Of a stretch of DNA of 64,000 nt, positions 61,013 through 64,000 are shown piece after piece. Position 1 is the stretch's first letter; every line of letters begins with the position of its first letter. The position numbers and the translations under genes were made by a program. The notes under the pieces are model-generated. The model did no database searches, was not told where the DNA came from, and was given only the letters and a program-made list of their open reading frames with translations. Origin of the DNA: an uncultured Lysobacteraceae bacterium (lineage in GTDB: Bacteria > Pseudomonadota > Gammaproteobacteria > Xanthomonadales > Xanthomonadaceae); contig CAKZGB010000006.1 of the NCBI GenBank assembly GCA_936911875.1, forward strand, positions 264,964 through 328,963, read 5' to 3'.

Positions 61013-63901
61013 ATGGCGATCCGTCCCACCTTACTGGCAACCTCGGTTGCTGCCTCGATAGCGGCTTTAGCCGCTCTGCCCGCATATGCGCAGTCCGGAA
61101 CACAATCTACGTCGGAACAGGAGAGCACAAGCACTCCCGGTCAAGCTTCAAAAAACGTCGGCAAGGTGAAGGTCGTCGGTTCTCGCATCTCCCGCGCAAC
61201 AGTTGAGGGCCCCTCACCCGTCACAATCCTGACGTCGGACGACATCAGCAAGCAAGGCTACAACACCGTGCGTGAGGCCCTGCAGAACGTCAGCATGAAC
61301 ACCGGCTTCGGCCAGAATGACTTCAATGCAAATGGCGGCTTCACGCCGAATGCATCGGTCGTCAACCTGCGCGGTCTGGGTCCGGGCCGTACGCTGTTGC
61401 TGATCAATGGCCGTCGTGCGAACGACTATCCGTTCCCCTACAACGGCCGCAGCAACTTCCAGAATTTCAACAATCTGCCGTCTGCTGCCATTGAGCGCAT
61501 CGAGATTCTGTCGGGCGGCGCCTCGGCCATTTACGGCTCTGACGCCGTCGCCGGCGTAATGAATGTAGTGCTCAAGACGAACTTTGATGCCAACAGCATC
61601 AAGGCACGTGCTACTACATCGACTGATGGCGGTCGCAACACCTTGGATGTGCAATACGTCGGTGGTAAGAGTTTTGATCGCGGCTCGCTGACCTGGGCCG
61701 TTCAGTCGTATAACGCGGACCCGCTGTTTGCCTGGGAACGTGAGGAGTTCGACTCAGCAGCAGACAACCCCGCTCCTCCGGGTACGTTCCCCCTGGTTCC
61801 CGGTAACGGCGTGGGCGGTTACCAACCGCCGATTGGTATTCAGCTGCGTCGCATCACCGCAACCGGTGCTACCGGCGGCTACATCATGCCGACCGGTCGC
61901 GATTGCTCGGCAGACTCGCTTTACCGTCAGTGGAACTACACCAGCTCCAGCACCGGCAACACCTTGGGCCCTGCATGCGGCTACGACCGTTACGTTGCCG
62001 AGCAGACCGTTGCCAACGGCACTCGTGACCTTTCCGGTTATCTGCATGGACGTTTCCGCTTCACAGACAATGTCGAAGGCTGGGCATCCGTCCAGGCATT
62101 CCAGTCCAAAGGCAAATTGGGCGGCGGTGTCGAACAGTGGTTTGGCGGTCCGCAACCCAACGGCCAGATCTACGACCCCAACCTCAAAATGCGCCTGTTC
62201 CCGATTCGCGCCATTACGCCGGCTTCCTACGGCGGTTCGGAAGGTACTTTCCAGAAGTTCAATGAACGTTCGGTCGATCTTTCGATGGGCCTGAGCGGCA
62301 CGTTATGGGATCGCTTTGACTGGGATTGGCAAATTGGTGGCGCCCAATACAAGGCTATTCGTGATCGTCCGCGCATGACGGTGCAAGGTGCAACGGATTA
62401 TTTCCTCGGCCCACGTCTGGGTACGACGACTGCAACCACCAACCCGGGTGTGGTTGGCGCCGGCATTCCGATCTACGCCTTGAATCTGGATCGTTTCTAC
62501 GGCCCGATTTCGGCAGAAGACTACGCCAAGATGTCGACGATGGTTCATTACGACGGCAACTCGCAAAACGCGTCAACGTCGTTCTCCATCAGCGGTGACA
62601 TGTTTAAGATGCCGGGCGGCACTGCCGGATTTGCGGCTGTAGTTGAGGCCTCGCATCAGGAATACAAGCTGGAAAGCGACCGCCGGATTTTCCCCGACGT
62701 GCGTGAAATCTATAACCTGACCGGTACCGGCGGTGGCGGTAAGCGTAATCGTTACGCGTTAGGTACAGAATTCAAATTCCCGCTTGCAACCTTCCTTACT
62801 TTGAACCTGGCCGGCCGCATCGATAAATACGATGACATCACTGAAGTGAACGATGCCAAGACTTGGGGTGCAGGTATTGAATTCCGTCCGTTCAAGAATC
62901 TGCTGATTCGCGGCAACTACTCGACGAGCTTTAAGGCTCCCGACATGCACTATGTATTCTCGGAGCGCTCAGGTTCGTTCGGTAGCATCACGGACTATTA
63001 CAAGTGCGTTCAAAACGGCATCCTGACTGCAGTGGCATGCCAAAGCGCAGGCGGGGCATATAACTATCAGGCATTTACGACTTCTCAAGGCCAGCCGGGC
63101 CTTCGTGAAGAAACCGGCTCCTCCTGGACTGCAGGTTTCGTGTGGGATGTCTATAGCGATCTGTCGCTATCTCTGGATTACTACGATATCCGCCTGAAGG
63201 ATGTAGTTTCCGTCCAGTCCGGCGCTTCCATTCTCGAGGCTGACCTGGGCTGCCGCACCGGCAAGTATGCGAACGGCACTGCCTATCCGTATGCGCTCGA
63301 CTCGCAGTTCTGCCAGAACACCTTGCCGCGCGTAGAACGCGATCCGATTACCGGCAACATCTCGGAAATCCGCTCCGGTCCGATCAACCTCGCTTTTATG
63401 GGGACCCGCGGTCTCGACGGACGCATCAACTATCGTAAGCGCACGGAAAACTGGGGCACCTTCTCCGGTTCGCTGCAGTGGACCCACGTGCTTGATCAGA
63501 CGCAGAAGCTGACCCCGATTGCACAAGTCGATCATTACCGTGACTGGAACAGCAACTGGGATCAGCGCAGCATGGTTTCGCTGAGCACCAGCTGGACCAA
63601 GAGCGGCTGGCAGGCCAACTGGGGCGTCACCCGCCGCGGTTCGTCGCCGATTTGGGATCCGACCGTGATTGCAGTCGCCGGCAATCCGTACGGTTTCAGC
63701 GGTCGTGGCAAGCCCTTCATCCGTCACAACATGTCGGTATCGCGTGACATCACCGATAACCTGCGCGTACGCCTGCTGGTTAATAACGTGTTCGACAATC
63801 ACGGCGTTAAGGATCCGACCTACTACAGCTATCCGTACCAGTACTACTTCTACGATATGATTGGCCGCACTGTGGGCCTGGAAGCAAACTACCGCTTCTA
63901 A
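61013..63901 (+). CDS. TonB-dependent outer-membrane receptor
   Basis: A 962-residue active-transport porin. Signal peptide at residues 1-26 (ending ALPAYA), a linker rich in Ser/Thr/Gln, a plug domain at about 45-180 (KVKVVGSRISRATVEGPSPV; VVNLRGLGPGRTLLLINGRR; IERIEILSGGASAIYGSDAV) and a long 22-strand barrel ending in ANYRF with the terminal Phe needed for BAM assembly. This type resembles the large Xanthomonad receptors for plant- or polymer-derived carbon sources and not the typical siderophore receptors, but the ligand is unknown. No sensor N-terminal (FecA-type) domain is visible. A half terminator and an IS end follow. Confidence 0.95.
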   Translation: MAIRPTLLATSVAASIAALAALPAYAQSGTQSTSEQESTSTPGQASKNVGKVKVVGSRISRATVEGPSPVTILTSDDISKQGYNTVREALQNVSMNTGFGQNDFNANGGFTPNASVVNLRGLGPGRTLLLINGRRANDYPFPYNGRSNFQNFNNLPSAAIERIEILSGGASAIYGSDAVAGVMNVVLKTNFDANSIKARATTSTDGGRNTLDVQYVGGKSFDRGSLTWAVQSYNADPLFAWEREEFDSAADNPAPPGTFPLVPGNGVGGYQPPIGIQLRRITATGATGGYIMPTGRDCSADSLYRQWNYTSSSTGNTLGPACGYDRYVAEQTVANGTRDLSGYLHGRFRFTDNVEGWASVQAFQSKGKLGGGVEQWFGGPQPNGQIYDPNLKMRLFPIRAITPASYGGSEGTFQKFNERSVDLSMGLSGTLWDRFDWDWQIGGAQYKAIRDRPRMTVQGATDYFLGPRLGTTTATTNPGVVGAGIPIYALNLDRFYGPISAEDYAKMSTMVHYDGNSQNASTSFSISGDMFKMPGGTAGFAAVVEASHQEYKLESDRRIFPDVREIYNLTGTGGGGKRNRYALGTEFKFPLATFLTLNLAGRIDKYDDITEVNDAKTWGAGIEFRPFKNLLIRGNYSTSFKAPDMHYVFSERSGSFGSITDYYKCVQNGILTAVACQSAGGAYNYQAFTTSQGQPGLREETGSSWTAGFVWDVYSDLSLSLDYYDIRLKDVVSVQSGASILEADLGCRTGKYANGTAYPYALDSQFCQNTLPRVERDPITGNISEIRSGPINLAFMGTRGLDGRINYRKRTENWGTFSGSLQWTHVLDQTQKLTPIAQVDHYRDWNSNWDQRSMVSLSTSWTKSGWQANWGVTRRGSSPIWDPTVIAVAGNPYGFSGRGKPFIRHNMSVSRDITDNLRVRLLVNNVFDNHGVKDPTYYSYPYQYYFYDMIGRTVGLEANYRF

Positions 63902-63945
63902 GTCATCAACAGGTTTTATGTACGTAACAAAAAGCCCGGCAATTG

Positions 63946-64000
63946 TGAACTGACCCCCGAAAGTTGGACACCCAACCTTCGGGGGTCTTTCTATGTCAGG
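63946..64000 (+). mobile_element. Left end of an IS3-family element (partial)
   Basis: From 63946 the sequence TGAACTGACCCCCGAAAGTTG is a typical IS3/IS150-group terminal inverted repeat. It is followed by CCAACCTTCGGGGG, which pairs with it as a hairpin (CCCCCGAAaGTTGG / CCAACcTTCGGGGG) and a T-rich TCTTTCT. The rest lies beyond the window. Confidence 0.75.
63993..64000 (+). CDS. Probable transposase OrfA start (3 codons only)
   Basis: ATG at 63993 opens M-S-G after the IS end, as in many IS3-family OrfA proteins. Only 8 bases are visible, so the call rests on position alone. Confidence 0.35.

Overview
The window is a housekeeping stretch of a gammaproteobacterial chromosome. The most likely home is the order Lysobacterales (Xanthomonadales). 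This is inferred from gene content and order: SMC-ScpAB in place of MukBEF, tpiA-secG-tRNA-Leu-nuoA to nuoN with separate nuoC and nuoD, prmB-aroC-asd-truA-trpF-trpB-trpA-accD, tRNA-fMet-rimP-nusA-infB-rbfA-truB-rpsO-pnp, a C-terminally extended RluB, and an outer-membrane TonB-dependent receptor. Coding density is high, and most genes from about 5.5 kb to 52 kb lie on the minus strand. No sequence search was run; all family calls rest on motifs.

Layout. 0-5.5 kb: the 5' part of smc (minus, running off the left edge), a YciI-like gene, then scpA-scpB-rluB (plus) closed by a bidirectional terminator, and tRNA-Ser(UGA). 5.5-12 kb: a LysR regulator behind serS, a TonB-like protein, the aroA-serC pair, a membrane-anchored FHA-like protein and a small polyhydroxyalkanoate (PHA)-system protein. 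12-17 kb: galU, tRNA-Val and tRNA-Leu, then pssA and a class III PHA synthase operon (phaE-phaC) followed closely by an undescribed small zincin-like membrane protein. 17-26 kb: the translation/RNA operon rimP-nusA-infB-rbfA-truB-rpsO-pnp, with two leader regions that carry a promoter and an intrinsic terminator ahead of the first gene (rimP and rpsO). 26-41 kb: tRNA-fMet and the complete 14-gene complex I operon (nuoA to nuoN), headed by tRNA-Leu(GAG). 41-52 kb: secG, tpiA, an isopenicillin-N-synthase-like oxygenase, glmM, accD, trpA, trpB, trpF, truA, asd, aroC and prmB. 52-64 kb: SCO1/SenC, psd, an MltD-like transglycosylase, a HerA-like ATPase, greB, rimO, a HIT protein, dcd, apbC/mrp, a large TonB-dependent receptor, and the first bases of an IS3-type element at the right edge.

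How it fits together. pssA and psd, in separate places, give the two steps from CDP-diacylglycerol to phosphatidylethanolamine. serC/aroA/aroC/trpABF cover serine, chorismate and tryptophan synthesis. phaE/phaC and the small PHA-region protein point to storage granules. The least ordinary items are the histone-H1-like tail on PhaE with its GF-rich N-terminal segment, the HExxH mini-protein next to phaC, the long RGG/GGP tail of RluB, the two attenuator-like leaders, and an IS end that appears to have split the terminator of the TonB-dependent receptor gene. I see no CRISPR array, prophage, defence island or secondary-metabolite cluster.
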